Source: Shewanella sp. OPT22 (GTDB lineage Bacteria > Pseudomonadota > Gammaproteobacteria > Enterobacterales > Shewanellaceae). From it: 64,000 nt of DNA. The stretch lies in the NCBI RefSeq assembly GCF_004168585.1, contig NZ_PGVH01000007.1:39616-103615 (forward strand). Direction: 5' to 3'. Both the position numbers and the translations under genes were made by a program. The notes under the pieces are model-generated. The model made no database searches and had not been told where the DNA came from. It was given only the letters and a program-made list of their open reading frames with translations. Below, one piece after another: positions 7,661 to 17,659 of the stretch (positions are counted from its first letter, which is position 1; every line of letters begins with the position of its first letter).

Positions 7661-8893
7661 ATGTCAATATCAAAACTGATCGCTATGGTGATGTTAGGAT
7701 TTGTAACAATCGCCAACACTGCTTCAGCTAACGCAGCTGAAAAGCAAGTCGACCGAATCGTCGTTCTCGGAGATAGCCTGTCTGATGACGGTGGAGATAA
7801 CTCTACTTGGTTTCTTACAAAAACCCTTAATGGCCAGACCGGTGATCGAGGTATTGATCATATGCAGCCTTGGGTTAGAGCCTGGCTCTCAGAGAGAGTA
7901 TGGGGTTACGGTTGGTTTTGTAGCTGGAAATACGTTCCATGCCGTACCGTAGAAAAAGGGATCTTGAAGGCTACAGCAAAAATTCTAGAAAAATCTGGCG
8001 CTGTACCTGTAACACCAGCACCTCACTACGATAATGGCCGTTGGAGTAATGGACCAATGTGGCCAGAATATCTGTCGCAAATGATGGGCATCCCCTTAAA
8101 CGATAGCAGCCGTTATATCAATGTTTCTCACGCCGGTGGTTGGTCACTCTGTGTAGGCGATAAAGCCTTAGGGATTAGAGATCTAAAGGGCGATCTAAAA
8201 ACGGTTGCGATGAACATGGTAAATGGCAGTTTGGTTCCTCCATGTTTGAAGCTCATTGCGAAAGGGGTGAACTATAAATATGGTAATTATCATCCAAATG
8301 ACCTTGCGATTCTGTTTTTTGGAGGTAATGACTACCTTAATCTCTATCAAGATCCTGCCAGAGTTGTTAATGCACAAGCTGAAGTGATTGAAGATGCGAT
8401 AGCAAAAGGCGCTAAAAGTGTTGCTTGGTTGAACATGCCTAATATTGCCCAGACCCCACGTTATTTAAATGGCTCAGGTATGGATAAAGCCCAAGAAACA
8501 ACACGTTTAATCAACACTCACAACGCTTTGTTAATGATGAAATTCATCGAATTAAAATCAAAATATATTAGCAAAGGCGTCAATGTTATCTTTGTTGATG
8601 CAAATAAGATTTTTAAAGACATCATTGCTAATGCACACGACCATGGTATGTATGTGCTAGATCAACCATGCTCAACACTTCCTGCACCAGGACTTGATGA
8701 CTCAGAGGTTGTACAAAACAACCCAAGTTTGAGAGCCATAAATGAAATGGCGACTCCAAACGGTGGCATATGTGAAAATCAAAGCGAATATATGTTTTGG
8801 GATGGCGTGCATCCGACAACAGCCACTCATAAGGTTATTGCCGAGAAGGCCTGCGCTATACTGAAGCAACAAGGATTCAAGTGTAACTTATAG
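7661..8893 (+). CDS. Exported GDSL/SGNH-family esterase or lipase
   Basis: A 410-aa exported hydrolase. The ATG at 7661 is chosen over a GTG three codons earlier because TAAGGG sits 8-10 bases before it. A signal peptide (MSISKLIAMVMLGFVTIANTA) is followed by the SGNH blocks: block I VVLGDSLSDDG (nucleophile Ser39), a block II-like GRWSNGPMWPEYL, block III FFGGNDYLN (Asn223) and block V WDGVHPTTATH (Asp381, His384). The family includes Vibrio thermolabile haemolysin and glycerophospholipid-cholesterol acyltransferases, so a phospholipase role is plausible but not proven. Six cysteines after the signal suggest periplasmic or extracellular disulfides. It is divergent from the PLC-like gene. Confidence 0.85.
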   Translation: MSISKLIAMVMLGFVTIANTASANAAEKQVDRIVVLGDSLSDDGGDNSTWFLTKTLNGQTGDRGIDHMQPWVRAWLSERVWGYGWFCSWKYVPCRTVEKGILKATAKILEKSGAVPVTPAPHYDNGRWSNGPMWPEYLSQMMGIPLNDSSRYINVSHAGGWSLCVGDKALGIRDLKGDLKTVAMNMVNGSLVPPCLKLIAKGVNYKYGNYHPNDLAILFFGGNDYLNLYQDPARVVNAQAEVIEDAIAKGAKSVAWLNMPNIAQTPRYLNGSGMDKAQETTRLINTHNALLMMKFIELKSKYISKGVNVIFVDANKIFKDIIANAHDHGMYVLDQPCSTLPAPGLDDSEVVQNNPSLRAINEMATPNGGICENQSEYMFWDGVHPTTATHKVIAEKACAILKQQGFKCNL

Positions 8894-8932
8894 TAATAAA
8901 AGGTGTTTTTCGTCCCATACGATAATAGATGC

Positions 8933-8957
8933 AAGCCCATGGATGGGCTTAGTATTT
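8933..8957 (+). terminator. Terminator after the GDSL gene
   Basis: Stem AAGCCCA/TGGGCTT (8933-8939, 8944-8950) with a 4-nt loop, then AGTATTTT. Confidence 0.55.
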
Positions 8958-9093
8958 TCAGTAATATTCACATTACAGCCCGCCTTATCAATTCAATAAA
9001 AAAACACTGTCAGAAAGCCAAAATTTTATTACAATAAACGGCTTTTCATACCGCCTTATATTACCAATTAGATAGAGTCTTAATAGGAAGTTC

Positions 9094-10779
9094 ATGCTCT
9101 GCGCTACGGAAAATAGAACGCAATCTGCTGATTCATTGTTCGATAATAAAAAGTTCTTAATTATTGATGATTCACCAAATTTCATCTCTTTAATGCAATC
9201 TATTCTCAGTGAAATAGGCATTTCAAAATCAAAAGTTACCACGACGACGAGTAGCACTAAAGCCTTACAGCTTCTAGCGTCTTATAAATTTGACGCCGTA
9301 ATCTGCGACTATGATCTTGACCACCACATTGATGGTGGGATGATTTTTGATGAAATAAAGCATCAAGGTTTATTGTCAGATAATGCCGTTTTTATCCTAA
9401 TTACCGGCGATGGTAACCCGAGAATATTCGCTCATATCTTAGAGATGGAGCCCGACGATTATCTCATTAAGCCATTCTCGCAAAAAGATTTTGATCAACG
9501 ACTGAGCCGAGTAATGAAAAGAAAGATCTCTTTGGCCTCTCTGCTTAGATTAGTTTCACTTAAAAAGTACCAAGATGCGATTAATGAATGCCATTGGTCG
9601 GTAAAAACCTATCCCGAATATAGAGCTTACATAAGAAGGCTTGAAGGCGATTGTTTATTAAGGCTTAACAAGCTTCACAGTGCGAAGGCGCTGTATGAAG
9701 AAGAGATTAAAATGACCTCTCACGTGTGGCCAAAAATAGGTCTTGCGAACTCACTTTTTGAGTTAGGTGAAATAAAAGCATCCGATGAAATTTTTGAATC
9801 CATTTTAAAGAAACACCCTCATAACGTTGAAGCAAGAACCGCACTTGGACGCTCCATGCTAGTTCAAGACTCAGTTCCTGATGCTTTAAAACACTTTAAA
9901 GCATTACATAAAATCAATTCGTCCAACCCAATCAGAGAACTTATTATTGCGAATCTCTCTGCATCAATCGGAGATCAAACTGCATCGGCAAATAGCTATT
10001 TCCGTTTCTGCGATAAAGTCGTCGGAACAAGCCGTTATGACTTTCATATAGAAGCATTCTCATGCTTAACATTCATGCTTTCTGCTTTTAATGAATCAAA
10101 AACTGAAGATGAAATAGAAAGTATCTTGGCTGAGGCACTGAGTTTAATCGCAACGTTAAAGTCAAAAGTAGAAATGGGTGAAAATAAAAATATTGATAGC
10201 TTAAATTCGTTGACCGCTTTATTCGGCATTTATTCAGCATCAACATTTCAGTTTGAAGAAAGCATTCGCCTCGAACAAAAAATTCAAAAAGAGCAAATCA
10301 ACAACTTTTACTCAGCCATGATGATTGCTTGTCTAAGTGCGATGTGTGGAAATACCAAAAGTTTACAAAACAGCACGCTAAGAGCGAAACAACTTTGCAA
10401 TGAAGGCGATAATGATGTTTTAAATTTAAGTATGCTTAAACTCATTAATAGCTTTCAAAAGCGTGTTAATAATGCCATAGAGCAATCCCAAGAATCACTT
10501 GAAGAGGCTGAAGCACTTAAAGCTACGGCCAGACCAAAAGAAGCATTTGATAAAGCGATTAAAGCCTATAAATTCACTAAGTATGATCCGAATCTATGTT
10601 TATTACTTTTAGATTTAATTTCTCTAGAAGCACCGAACAGTCATAGTAAAGGACATTTAAAAGAGCTTGTTGATAGCTGCCAATTTGTTTGCACATTCAA
10701 TAAAGAAAAGCTCAATATGACTGCGAATGAAATTCAACGACTCACGGAGTTGGCGAAAACAAAGCTAGAACTTGATTGA
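9094..10779 (+). CDS. Response regulator receiver protein with TPR-like repeats
   Basis: A 561-aa cytosolic protein starting at ATG 9094 behind AGGA. Residues ~19-140 form a CheY-type receiver: acidic pair D25/D26 (LIIDDS), phospho-acceptor D72 (VICDYDL), T104 (LITGDG) and K126 (LIKPF) are all present, so it should be phosphorylatable. The rest is helical and reads as tetratricopeptide-like repeats (RLEGDCLLRLNKLHSAKALYEEE, KIGLANSLFELGEIKASDEIFE, ARTALGRSMLVQDSVPDALKHF). There is no DNA-binding or enzymatic output domain, so output is probably by protein binding. No histidine kinase is adjacent, so the partner is unknown. Confidence 0.85.
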   Translation: MLCATENRTQSADSLFDNKKFLIIDDSPNFISLMQSILSEIGISKSKVTTTTSSTKALQLLASYKFDAVICDYDLDHHIDGGMIFDEIKHQGLLSDNAVFILITGDGNPRIFAHILEMEPDDYLIKPFSQKDFDQRLSRVMKRKISLASLLRLVSLKKYQDAINECHWSVKTYPEYRAYIRRLEGDCLLRLNKLHSAKALYEEEIKMTSHVWPKIGLANSLFELGEIKASDEIFESILKKHPHNVEARTALGRSMLVQDSVPDALKHFKALHKINSSNPIRELIIANLSASIGDQTASANSYFRFCDKVVGTSRYDFHIEAFSCLTFMLSAFNESKTEDEIESILAEALSLIATLKSKVEMGENKNIDSLNSLTALFGIYSASTFQFEESIRLEQKIQKEQINNFYSAMMIACLSAMCGNTKSLQNSTLRAKQLCNEGDNDVLNLSMLKLINSFQKRVNNAIEQSQESLEEAEALKATARPKEAFDKAIKAYKFTKYDPNLCLLLLDLISLEAPNSHSKGHLKELVDSCQFVCTFNKEKLNMTANEIQRLTELAKTKLELD

Positions 10780-10794
10780 ATATTAATGTGTGAT

Positions 10795-11652
10795 TTATTG
10801 GCGATATTTATTCTTATTCTTTGCGCCAATTTTGTAAAGCACAGGGCGAGTGCCTCGACGAATTTTAGGGAATAAATAGCTGATTGTTGTGAGTAACCCG
10901 CTGAGCCAGGGCATTGCAATTTCTGTTTTTTTATTGATAGTGAGTTCTATCACAGCATCGGCCACTTGCCCTGCACTACTCATTGGCTGCGAATATACAA
11001 TATCTTCGACTTTATCGATTTCTTCCATGATAAAGCCTGTATTAATTGGGCCAGGTGAAACTACGGCAACTTTAATTGCAGCACTTGCTAATTCATCCGC
11101 TAACGCATAGGTGAATGCTCGTAATCCCGCTTTTGTAGCACTGTATGTTGCGGCGCCTTGAAGGGGGGCTCTACCCGCTAAAGAGCCTATCATCACAATG
11201 GCACTTTGTTTATTTTTAGGCATATGAGGTAAAGCGAGAGAAGTTAAAAAGATTGGCGCTTTTAAATTCACATCAACCATCGCTGCAACTTCATCATGCT
11301 CTCGCTCAATAAAATCGCCTCTGTGATGCAATCCCGCATTATTAACAAGAATATCGATTTTGCCAAACTCTGAAACCGCTTGATGAACAATATGCTTACA
11401 ACAACTGTTAATACTTACGTCTGCCGTTACAATCAAAACTTGGCAATTTGAGTAAGTACTTAACTTTTGCTTAATATCAAGCAAACCAGAAACAGTACGA
11501 GCAACAACTACGATATTAACGCCACTGGAATAGTGTTCAGCAAATTTGATGGCACAGGCTTCACCCACGCCTTTTGAGGCACCTGAAATAACAACTGTGG
11601 GAACCGCAGTTCTTTCCATTTGTTCAGTGATAATATCATCACCCATAATCAT
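10795..11652 (-). CDS. Short-chain dehydrogenase/reductase
   Basis: A 285-aa classical SDR with a Rossmann fold. It has a nucleotide-binding SGASKGVGEA near residue 24, the NNAG block, MIGS for the catalytic serine, YSATK for Tyr/Lys, and SPGPINTGF after it. The first position of the glycine motif is Ser rather than Thr, which is tolerated. The C-terminus is basic and hydrophobic (LLTTISYLFPKIRRGTRP). Its ATG overlaps the cydC stop as TAATG, so it is translationally coupled and belongs to the cydDC transcript. The substrate is unknown. An alternative start at 11646 is possible. Confidence 0.85.
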   Translation of the reverse strand: MIMGDDIITEQMERTAVPTVVISGASKGVGEACAIKFAEHYSSGVNIVVVARTVSGLLDIKQKLSTYSNCQVLIVTADVSINSCCKHIVHQAVSEFGKIDILVNNAGLHHRGDFIEREHDEVAAMVDVNLKAPIFLTSLALPHMPKNKQSAIVMIGSLAGRAPLQGAATYSATKAGLRAFTYALADELASAAIKVAVVSPGPINTGFIMEEIDKVEDIVYSQPMSSAGQVADAVIELTINKKTEIAMPWLSGLLTTISYLFPKIRRGTRPVLYKIGAKNKNKYRQ

Positions 11653-13325
11653 TAGCCTTCAATTGATATCACCCTATCAAACTTGTGTAAATGCTCTACT
11701 CTATGCGTCACTATAATTAACGTACTTTCGTTAAAAATATCAAGCATTAAATCATTCATTTTTTGTGCAGTCTCAATATCTAGGCCTTCAGTAGGTTCAT
11801 CTAAAAGAATCAAAGGTGCTTGACGAAGTAATGCTCGAGCGAAAGCCAGCCTTCTGAGTTCTCCTCCAGAGAGTTTTCTTCCTCCGTCGCCCACCCATAA
11901 ATTGAGCCCTTGAGCCTCTAACAAATAATTCAATTGCACCTGCTTGAGTACAAACTTCAACTTTTCATCATCAGCCTCAACATTGTCAGTCAATGCAATA
12001 TTGAGATTATCCCTTAAAGTGGCAGAAAAAATTTGAGGTTGCTGCTCAATGAACGTGATTGACTGCCTCAATGCGTTTTCGCTGTATTGAGAAACCTCAA
12101 CATCATTCAACTCAATGTGCCCTTTGCTGATTGGAATGAGCCTGCTTATTGCTGAAAGTAAACTTGTTTTCCCACATCCGGAACGACCAAGCAATACTAA
12201 ACGTTCACCATGTGAAACTACTGCACTGAAATGACTAAGGACTTCATAGTTGCCATAGCAAACCGTTACATTATCGATTCGCAGTCTTCCCGAACTCGCA
12301 GGCGTATTATGCTCACCAAACTCATCAATACTTTGATGCTCTGTTAATTCACTGACTCGTCCTGCAGCAAGAGCACAAGCAGACAAATGTTGGCTGGATA
12401 AAGCAATAGGCATCAATAACTCAAACACGCCCATAATGGCGAGCACGACCATTGCAACGATTGGAGGTGAGATCTCATTCATTAACGACGCCGTCGCAGC
12501 GACATAAAGCGCAAACATCACCACACTACCATGTAAGATGAATAACGCCGCTTGCAGTAATGCTTGATTGCGGGCTAACTTCCATTGAGCTCGATAGAGC
12601 ATATTTTCCATGAATGAAAGTTGCTCAAGTTTCGTTTCCATCCGCCCAAATATTTGCAATTCAATATTGTGACTACAAAACTCCAATACTGCACTTCGGT
12701 AGTGCTTTTTATTCGTCAATTCATCCACGGCAGTATTCTTTGAAACCACATAACTGAGCCACGGCAGTACGAATCCTAATATCAACAAAGCCACAGCCAA
12801 TATCAAAGACAAATGAGGCAACCAAAGAGACAACGCTATGCAGCCTAAAGTAACAACAAAGAAGTAATTAATGATGGGTGTTATCAACCTGAGATATAAC
12901 TGATCAAGCACATCAATATCAGTCAGTAGTCGAGATAAAATATCACCTCGTTTTAACTTAGACAGCTGCTGAAAAGAGAGCGGCTGAAGCCGTCGCCAGA
13001 GAACAATTCGTATATTTGACAGTAATTTCAGTGTTGCATCATGAGTAATGATTCGTTCGCCGTAACGCCCTGCTGTGCGCAAAACAGCTAAAAATCGAAC
13101 GCCTGCCGCTGGTGTGTAAAAATTAAAACTCTTAATGCCGACGGCAGTTAAACCAGCAATGGCTGTAGCGGACAAAAACCATCCCGACAATCCCAATAAG
13201 CCGATACTGGCTACAATGGTTGCAATACCAAGAAGAAGCCCCAAAATAATGGGCAACCACTGGGCTTTAAACATTTTAATGTAAGGTAATAAAGCTTTTA
13301 AATTAATCGTTTGATGCTCGCTCAT
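11652..13325 (-). CDS. cydC: Heterodimeric ABC exporter subunit CydC
   Basis: A 557-aa fused membrane/ATPase half-transporter. The N-terminal half has about six membrane segments and starts with the CydC-like PYIKMFKAQWLPIILGLLLG and LLGLSGWFLSA. The ATPase half has Walker A LGRSGCGKTSL, signature LSGGELRRLAFARALL and Walker B LILLDEPTEGL. In E. coli CydDC moves thiols (cysteine, glutathione) to the periplasm and is needed for cytochrome bd assembly. It follows cydD by one base and precedes the SDR with a 1-base overlap, forming one minus-strand operon. No cydAB genes lie in this window. Confidence 0.93.
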   Translation of the reverse strand: MSEHQTINLKALLPYIKMFKAQWLPIILGLLLGIATIVASIGLLGLSGWFLSATAIAGLTAVGIKSFNFYTPAAGVRFLAVLRTAGRYGERIITHDATLKLLSNIRIVLWRRLQPLSFQQLSKLKRGDILSRLLTDIDVLDQLYLRLITPIINYFFVVTLGCIALSLWLPHLSLILAVALLILGFVLPWLSYVVSKNTAVDELTNKKHYRSAVLEFCSHNIELQIFGRMETKLEQLSFMENMLYRAQWKLARNQALLQAALFILHGSVVMFALYVAATASLMNEISPPIVAMVVLAIMGVFELLMPIALSSQHLSACALAAGRVSELTEHQSIDEFGEHNTPASSGRLRIDNVTVCYGNYEVLSHFSAVVSHGERLVLLGRSGCGKTSLLSAISRLIPISKGHIELNDVEVSQYSENALRQSITFIEQQPQIFSATLRDNLNIALTDNVEADDEKLKFVLKQVQLNYLLEAQGLNLWVGDGGRKLSGGELRRLAFARALLRQAPLILLDEPTEGLDIETAQKMNDLMLDIFNESTLIIVTHRVEHLHKFDRVISIEG

Positions 13326-13326
13326 A

Positions 13327-15048
13327 TTATTGCTCTTTTTCTGTAAGAGGCATCAATAACCCCTGCAGTTCATCGAACGAGCCCTTGTGCTTAATTAAGC
13401 CATCTTCAACAAACCACACTTGATCTACGGTTTTCATCTCTGACACTTTATGAGTCACAATTAAACCACCTTTCTCCGATAAACTCTGAGAGAGTAATTG
13501 CCACACTGTATTTTGTGTTTCAGGATCCAACGCTGCGGTTGGTTCATCTAAAAGTAAGAATTGATGGTTACTCAGTAAAAGTCTTGCTAGTGCAATTCTT
13601 TGTGCTTGTCCGACAGACAAGCCACTGTTAGCTTCACCAATTTCTTTGTCTAATTGATTTTGCCACTGACTTAACCCAACTTGGTTTAACGTCACTTTTA
13701 ATTGTTCTTCACTCAACCTTGTTTCATTCATGATGAGGTTATCTTTCAAACTCATGGGGAATAGTTTCGGCATTTGCCCTAACCAGCCAATACTTAGATG
13801 CCATTTGTTTAAATCCATTTGCTGCAACTCTATGCCATTCACCGTTATATGACCTTCATAGGGTTGAAACCCTAAAATCGCATTGATCAAACTCGTTTTA
13901 CCACCACCACTGCGGCCCACAATAGCAATCTTATCTTTCGACTGCCATTTGAATGAAACCGGTCCAATCAACTTTTCACCAGTATGACTTTTAACAATCA
14001 GATCATGTGCTTCAATAACCAAGTTATCATTCGAAACAACAACGTTTCCTCTGTTTGATTCGGTCGATAAAACATCGCTGATCGACTCCGCAGCTGCAAC
14101 AGCTTGAGTCTTAGCATGATAAAACGCACCAAGCTCTCTCAGTGGCTGGTAAAATTCAGGGGCTAAAAGCAGAATAAACATGGCACTGAACAAACTCACT
14201 TTTACACCATAAAAGCCTGACTCAATGTATTCTAAAAAGCTAAAACCCAAGTAAACAGCAAGCAATGCGATGGAAATCGAACTAAAAAATTCAAGTACAG
14301 CCGAACTTAAAAAAGCCCGCTTAAGTACTGACATTGTACGACGTTGAAAGTCTTCAGAAACCTTAGTGACTCCCTCTAGTTCAGCCTGATAGCGATAAAA
14401 CAGTTTTAAAGTGGAAAGTCCTGACAATCTATCAGCAAAATAACTGGTCAACTTTTGAAGTGCTAGGTTATGTTCTTGCCCTGCTTTAGTTGCACTTTTA
14501 CCCACCAGAATCATAAACAGTGGGATTAGCGGTGCCGTAAGCAACAAAATCAGCCCAGCAATCCAACTTTGAGGGAACACCACAACTAAAATAACTAAAG
14601 GAATGCACGCAATTAAACTTCGCTGTGGTAAATAGCGGGCATAATATTCATTAAGCTGCTCAACTTGCTCTAATAACAAGGCATTCCAATGACCTTCAGG
14701 TTTGGTGTTTAAATAGCTTGGCCCTAATTCTGTTAACTTTACTTTTAATGCTTGGCGAACAGTCTCACGAACAAGTTTGCCAGACTTAAAGCTAAATGCT
14801 TCTTTGGCAAAATGAACCATCGCTCTTAAACAGGTCAATGCGAAAATCAGCAACAAGTGCTGAACTAGGTTATCCGAACTTTTGAGAATGATAATTTGAT
14901 TAAGAGTGGAAGCAATAAAATAGGCCTGAATAACGAGGATACTTCCCTGTAAGACACCAAAAAAAACGGAGAGTTGAATACTGCGAGATGCTACGTTAGA
15001 CCAATCTTTTATTGAGTGCTGAATTCTACGTTCTAAATCTAGATTCAT
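13327..15048 (-). CDS. cydD: Heterodimeric ABC exporter subunit CydD
   Basis: A 573-aa half-transporter, partner of CydC. Six or so membrane segments are followed by an ATPase domain with Walker A VGRSGGGKTSL and Walker B FLLLDEPTAAL. Its signature reads LSVGQAQRIALARLLL, with Val where LSGGQ has Gly; degenerate sites are common in one half of heterodimeric exporters. It is the first gene of the cydD-cydC-SDR operon. The 115-bp gap upstream separates it from yheV on the same strand and holds a hairpin at 15126-15144. Confidence 0.93.
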   Translation of the reverse strand: MNLDLERRIQHSIKDWSNVASRSIQLSVFFGVLQGSILVIQAYFIASTLNQIIILKSSDNLVQHLLLIFALTCLRAMVHFAKEAFSFKSGKLVRETVRQALKVKLTELGPSYLNTKPEGHWNALLLEQVEQLNEYYARYLPQRSLIACIPLVILVVVFPQSWIAGLILLLTAPLIPLFMILVGKSATKAGQEHNLALQKLTSYFADRLSGLSTLKLFYRYQAELEGVTKVSEDFQRRTMSVLKRAFLSSAVLEFFSSISIALLAVYLGFSFLEYIESGFYGVKVSLFSAMFILLLAPEFYQPLRELGAFYHAKTQAVAAAESISDVLSTESNRGNVVVSNDNLVIEAHDLIVKSHTGEKLIGPVSFKWQSKDKIAIVGRSGGGKTSLINAILGFQPYEGHITVNGIELQQMDLNKWHLSIGWLGQMPKLFPMSLKDNLIMNETRLSEEQLKVTLNQVGLSQWQNQLDKEIGEANSGLSVGQAQRIALARLLLSNHQFLLLDEPTAALDPETQNTVWQLLSQSLSEKGGLIVTHKVSEMKTVDQVWFVEDGLIKHKGSFDELQGLLMPLTEKEQ

Positions 15049-15125
15049 TAAGTAAAACCAATAGATATCATTCTCTACACTATACCCGAATAAGCCGTAT
15101 ACAGATCAATTTTTAATGGTTTTAG

Positions 15126-15144
15126 ATGCCTGATAATTTCAGGC
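15126..15144 (-). terminator. Weak terminator-like hairpin between yheV and cydD
   Basis: TGCCTGA/TCAGGCA with a short loop lies in the gap downstream of yheV. No clear T-tract was seen, so termination is uncertain. Confidence 0.3.
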
Positions 15145-15163
15145 ACTGAGATAGGAGAAAAGT

Positions 15164-15361
15164 TTAATCTGGTTTGAAAACTCCGATAACGTTACCAGCG
15201 ACCTTAGGTTCAACTTTTTGTTCTGTCTGCTGTTCACGATAATCACATTCTATACATTCTACTGTTTCAACGTTATTTTCTTTAAACAGTACAATGCTAT
15301 CTTTTGCTCTGCATTTTGGGCAAGTAGCACCAGCTACAAATCGTTTTTTCAACTTGCTCAT
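15164..15361 (-). CDS. yheV: YheV-family zinc-ribbon protein
   Basis: A 65-aa protein. It has two CxxC pairs (CPKC at residues 14-17, CIEC about 35-38), a zinc-ribbon arrangement, and ends with VIGVFKPD. This matches E. coli YheV closely (KRF-AGA-CP-C, ENN---VEC--C, VIG-F-PD). The frame extends six codons to a GTG at 15379, but ATG 15361 with GGAAG upstream fits the family. Its function is unknown. It is divergent from yheS, the same pair found in enterobacteria. Confidence 0.9.
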   Translation of the reverse strand: MSKLKKRFVAGATCPKCRAKDSIVLFKENNVETVECIECDYREQQTEQKVEPKVAGNVIGVFKPD

Positions 15362-15479
15362 TAATTGTTCTTCCAACACTGCGTATTCTTATATTCTGAC
15401 ACAGTATTCCGAATTCCGTTACTGTTGTGTGTTTAAGTAGGTTAGAATCTGCTCCAATATTAAATATTTCAGAAAACAC

Positions 15480-17381
15480 ATGATATCCATTTCAGAAGCG
15501 CAACTTATTCGTGGTACAAAAACCTTATTAGATGAAACCTCCTTAACCGTTTATCCCGGTCATAAGGTCGGCTTAGTTGGCGCAAATGGTTGTGGAAAGT
15601 CATCGTTATTGGCATTAATTCAAAGGAAATTACAGCTCGACAAAGGTGAATTCTCATTGCCATCAGGTTGGCAAGTATCGTCAGTAGCCCAAGAAACTCC
15701 AGCCTTGGATGTTTCGGCATTGGAATATGTGCTCGATGGCGACCAAGAATACCGTCAATTAGAAGCACTGCTGAATCAAGCTCAAGCTGATGATAATGGC
15801 AACAAAATTGCAGATATCCACGGAAAACTTGATGCTATCGGTGGTTACAGTATTCAATCAAGAGCCAGTACCTTACTTGCGGGTTTAGGCTTCAGCCAAC
15901 ATGAACAACAAAACCCTGTTCGCAGTTTTTCTGGTGGTTGGCGTATGCGTTTAAACTTAGCGCAAGCCTTATTGTGTCGCTCTGATCTGTTATTACTCGA
16001 TGAGCCAACCAACCATTTAGATTTAGATACGACCTACTGGTTAGAAAGCTGGATAAAAAGCTATCAAGGCACCTTAATTCTAATCAGCCATGACAGAGAC
16101 TTTATCGATGGAATTGTTGATGAGATCGTACACGTTGAAAATCAAAAACTGAATTATTACAAAGGCAACTACACCAGCTTTGAAAGAGTACGTGCCGAGC
16201 GTATGGCACAACAGCAAGCATCTTATGAAAAACAACAAAAAGAACGTGCTCATATGCAGTCGTTTGTTGACCGCTTTCGTTATAAAGCGAGTAAAGCGAA
16301 GCAAGCTCAAAGTCGATTAAAAGCACTGGAAAGAATGGCTGAATTAATGCCATCACATGCAGATAGTCCATTTAAAATGAGCTTTAAAGCTCCTGACGCC
16401 TTACCAAATCCGCTAGTTGCGATGGAAAAGGTAAAAGTGGGATATGGTGAAACACCTATTTTAAATTCTGTAAAAATGAATTTAGTTCCGGGCGCTCGTA
16501 TTGGCTTGCTTGGTCGAAATGGTGCTGGTAAGTCAACATTGATTAAATTGCTTTCTGGCCAACTGCAACCAATGTCAGGTGAATACCAACCAAACCAAGG
16601 TTTAAAGATCGGTTACTTTGCTCAGCATCAAATTGAATTTTTGTCATTGGACGATTCAGCACTAATGCATTTACAACGCTTATCGCCAGATGCAAAAGAA
16701 ATGGAATTACGTAACTTTTTAGGTGGTTTTGGCTTTATTGGTGATATGGCGCTCGACCCTGTACGTCCTTTTTCAGGTGGGGAGAAGGCCCGTCTCGTTT
16801 TGGCCTTATTAGTGTGGCAACGCCCTAATATGCTGCTACTCGATGAACCAACGAACCATTTAGACCTCGATATGCGTCATGCCTTAACAGTGGCTTTACA
16901 AACATTTGAAGGTGCAATGGTTATTGTTTCGCATGACAGACACTTACTTCGTCTCACTTGTAATGATTACTACCTCGTCGATGCTGGCCGCGTTCAATCA
17001 TTTAATGGTGACTTAGATGATTACCATAAGTGGATATTAGAGGCCAACAAAGCTGATGCTCGTAACGATACTTCGTCAGCATCTGGCGACGTTATCGATA
17101 AGAAAGAACAAAAACGTAAACAAGCCGAATTACGTAATAAGTTATCTCCACTCAAGAAGCAACAGACTAAACTTGAAAGACAACAAGAAAAAATGAGCTC
17201 TCGACTTGCGGAGCTTGAAGAGCGCTTAGCTGATATGAGCTTGTACCAAGATGACAAAAAAGAAATGCTTAAATCCATCATTGATGAGCGAACTCAGCTT
17301 ACTCAGAATATGGAAGAAAGCGAAATGGAGTGGTTAGAACTTCAGGAACAAATTGAGGAAATTGAATCCGAACATATCTAG
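15480..17381 (+). CDS. yheS: ABC-F family ATPase YheS
   Basis: A 633-aa soluble protein with two ABC domains and no membrane segments. First domain: Walker A GANGCGKSSL, signature FSGGWRMRLNLAQALL, Walker B LLLLDEPTNHLD. Second domain: GRNGAGKSTL, FSGGEKARLVLALLV, LLLDEPTNHLD. A basic linker between the domains (QKERAHMQSFVDRFRYKASKAKQAQSR) and a C-terminal coiled coil (~530-633) are ABC-F hallmarks. ABC-F proteins bind the ribosomal E site and modulate translation; YheS is reported to help with certain stalling peptides. The ATG has no strong ribosome-binding site. Confidence 0.95.
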   Translation: MISISEAQLIRGTKTLLDETSLTVYPGHKVGLVGANGCGKSSLLALIQRKLQLDKGEFSLPSGWQVSSVAQETPALDVSALEYVLDGDQEYRQLEALLNQAQADDNGNKIADIHGKLDAIGGYSIQSRASTLLAGLGFSQHEQQNPVRSFSGGWRMRLNLAQALLCRSDLLLLDEPTNHLDLDTTYWLESWIKSYQGTLILISHDRDFIDGIVDEIVHVENQKLNYYKGNYTSFERVRAERMAQQQASYEKQQKERAHMQSFVDRFRYKASKAKQAQSRLKALERMAELMPSHADSPFKMSFKAPDALPNPLVAMEKVKVGYGETPILNSVKMNLVPGARIGLLGRNGAGKSTLIKLLSGQLQPMSGEYQPNQGLKIGYFAQHQIEFLSLDDSALMHLQRLSPDAKEMELRNFLGGFGFIGDMALDPVRPFSGGEKARLVLALLVWQRPNMLLLDEPTNHLDLDMRHALTVALQTFEGAMVIVSHDRHLLRLTCNDYYLVDAGRVQSFNGDLDDYHKWILEANKADARNDTSSASGDVIDKKEQKRKQAELRNKLSPLKKQQTKLERQQEKMSSRLAELEERLADMSLYQDDKKEMLKSIIDERTQLTQNMEESEMEWLELQEQIEEIESEHI

Positions 17382-17490
17382 GATGTATGACTTATTTTGG
17401 CTAAACTTCATCTTTTTTGGCCACTTATTATTTGATATTGTTCTCAGGCATGACTTAATAACGTTGTAATTAATTTATAAGAGTTCCAAT

Positions 17491-17577
17491 GAGTATTGAG
17501 TAAGTACTTTAGTTAACATAAGTGGCGTGAGTACATTTTACCTTTTACAAAAAAAGGCTTATGAAAACTCAATACTC
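17491..17577. repeat. Inverted repeat GAGTATTGAGT / ACTCAATACTC
   Basis: Perfect 11-bp arms at 17491-17501 and 17567-17577 with a 65-bp spacer. It lies over 100 bp after the yheS stop. With this spacer it is more like a pair of binding sites than a terminator. Confidence 0.5.
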
Positions 17578-17659
17578 CCTAACTATACTGAGATTGTAAG
17601 CTAGACTGGTAGAGTGTAAAAAACATTCTGCCTATATGATTAATAGACAGCTCTTACTA

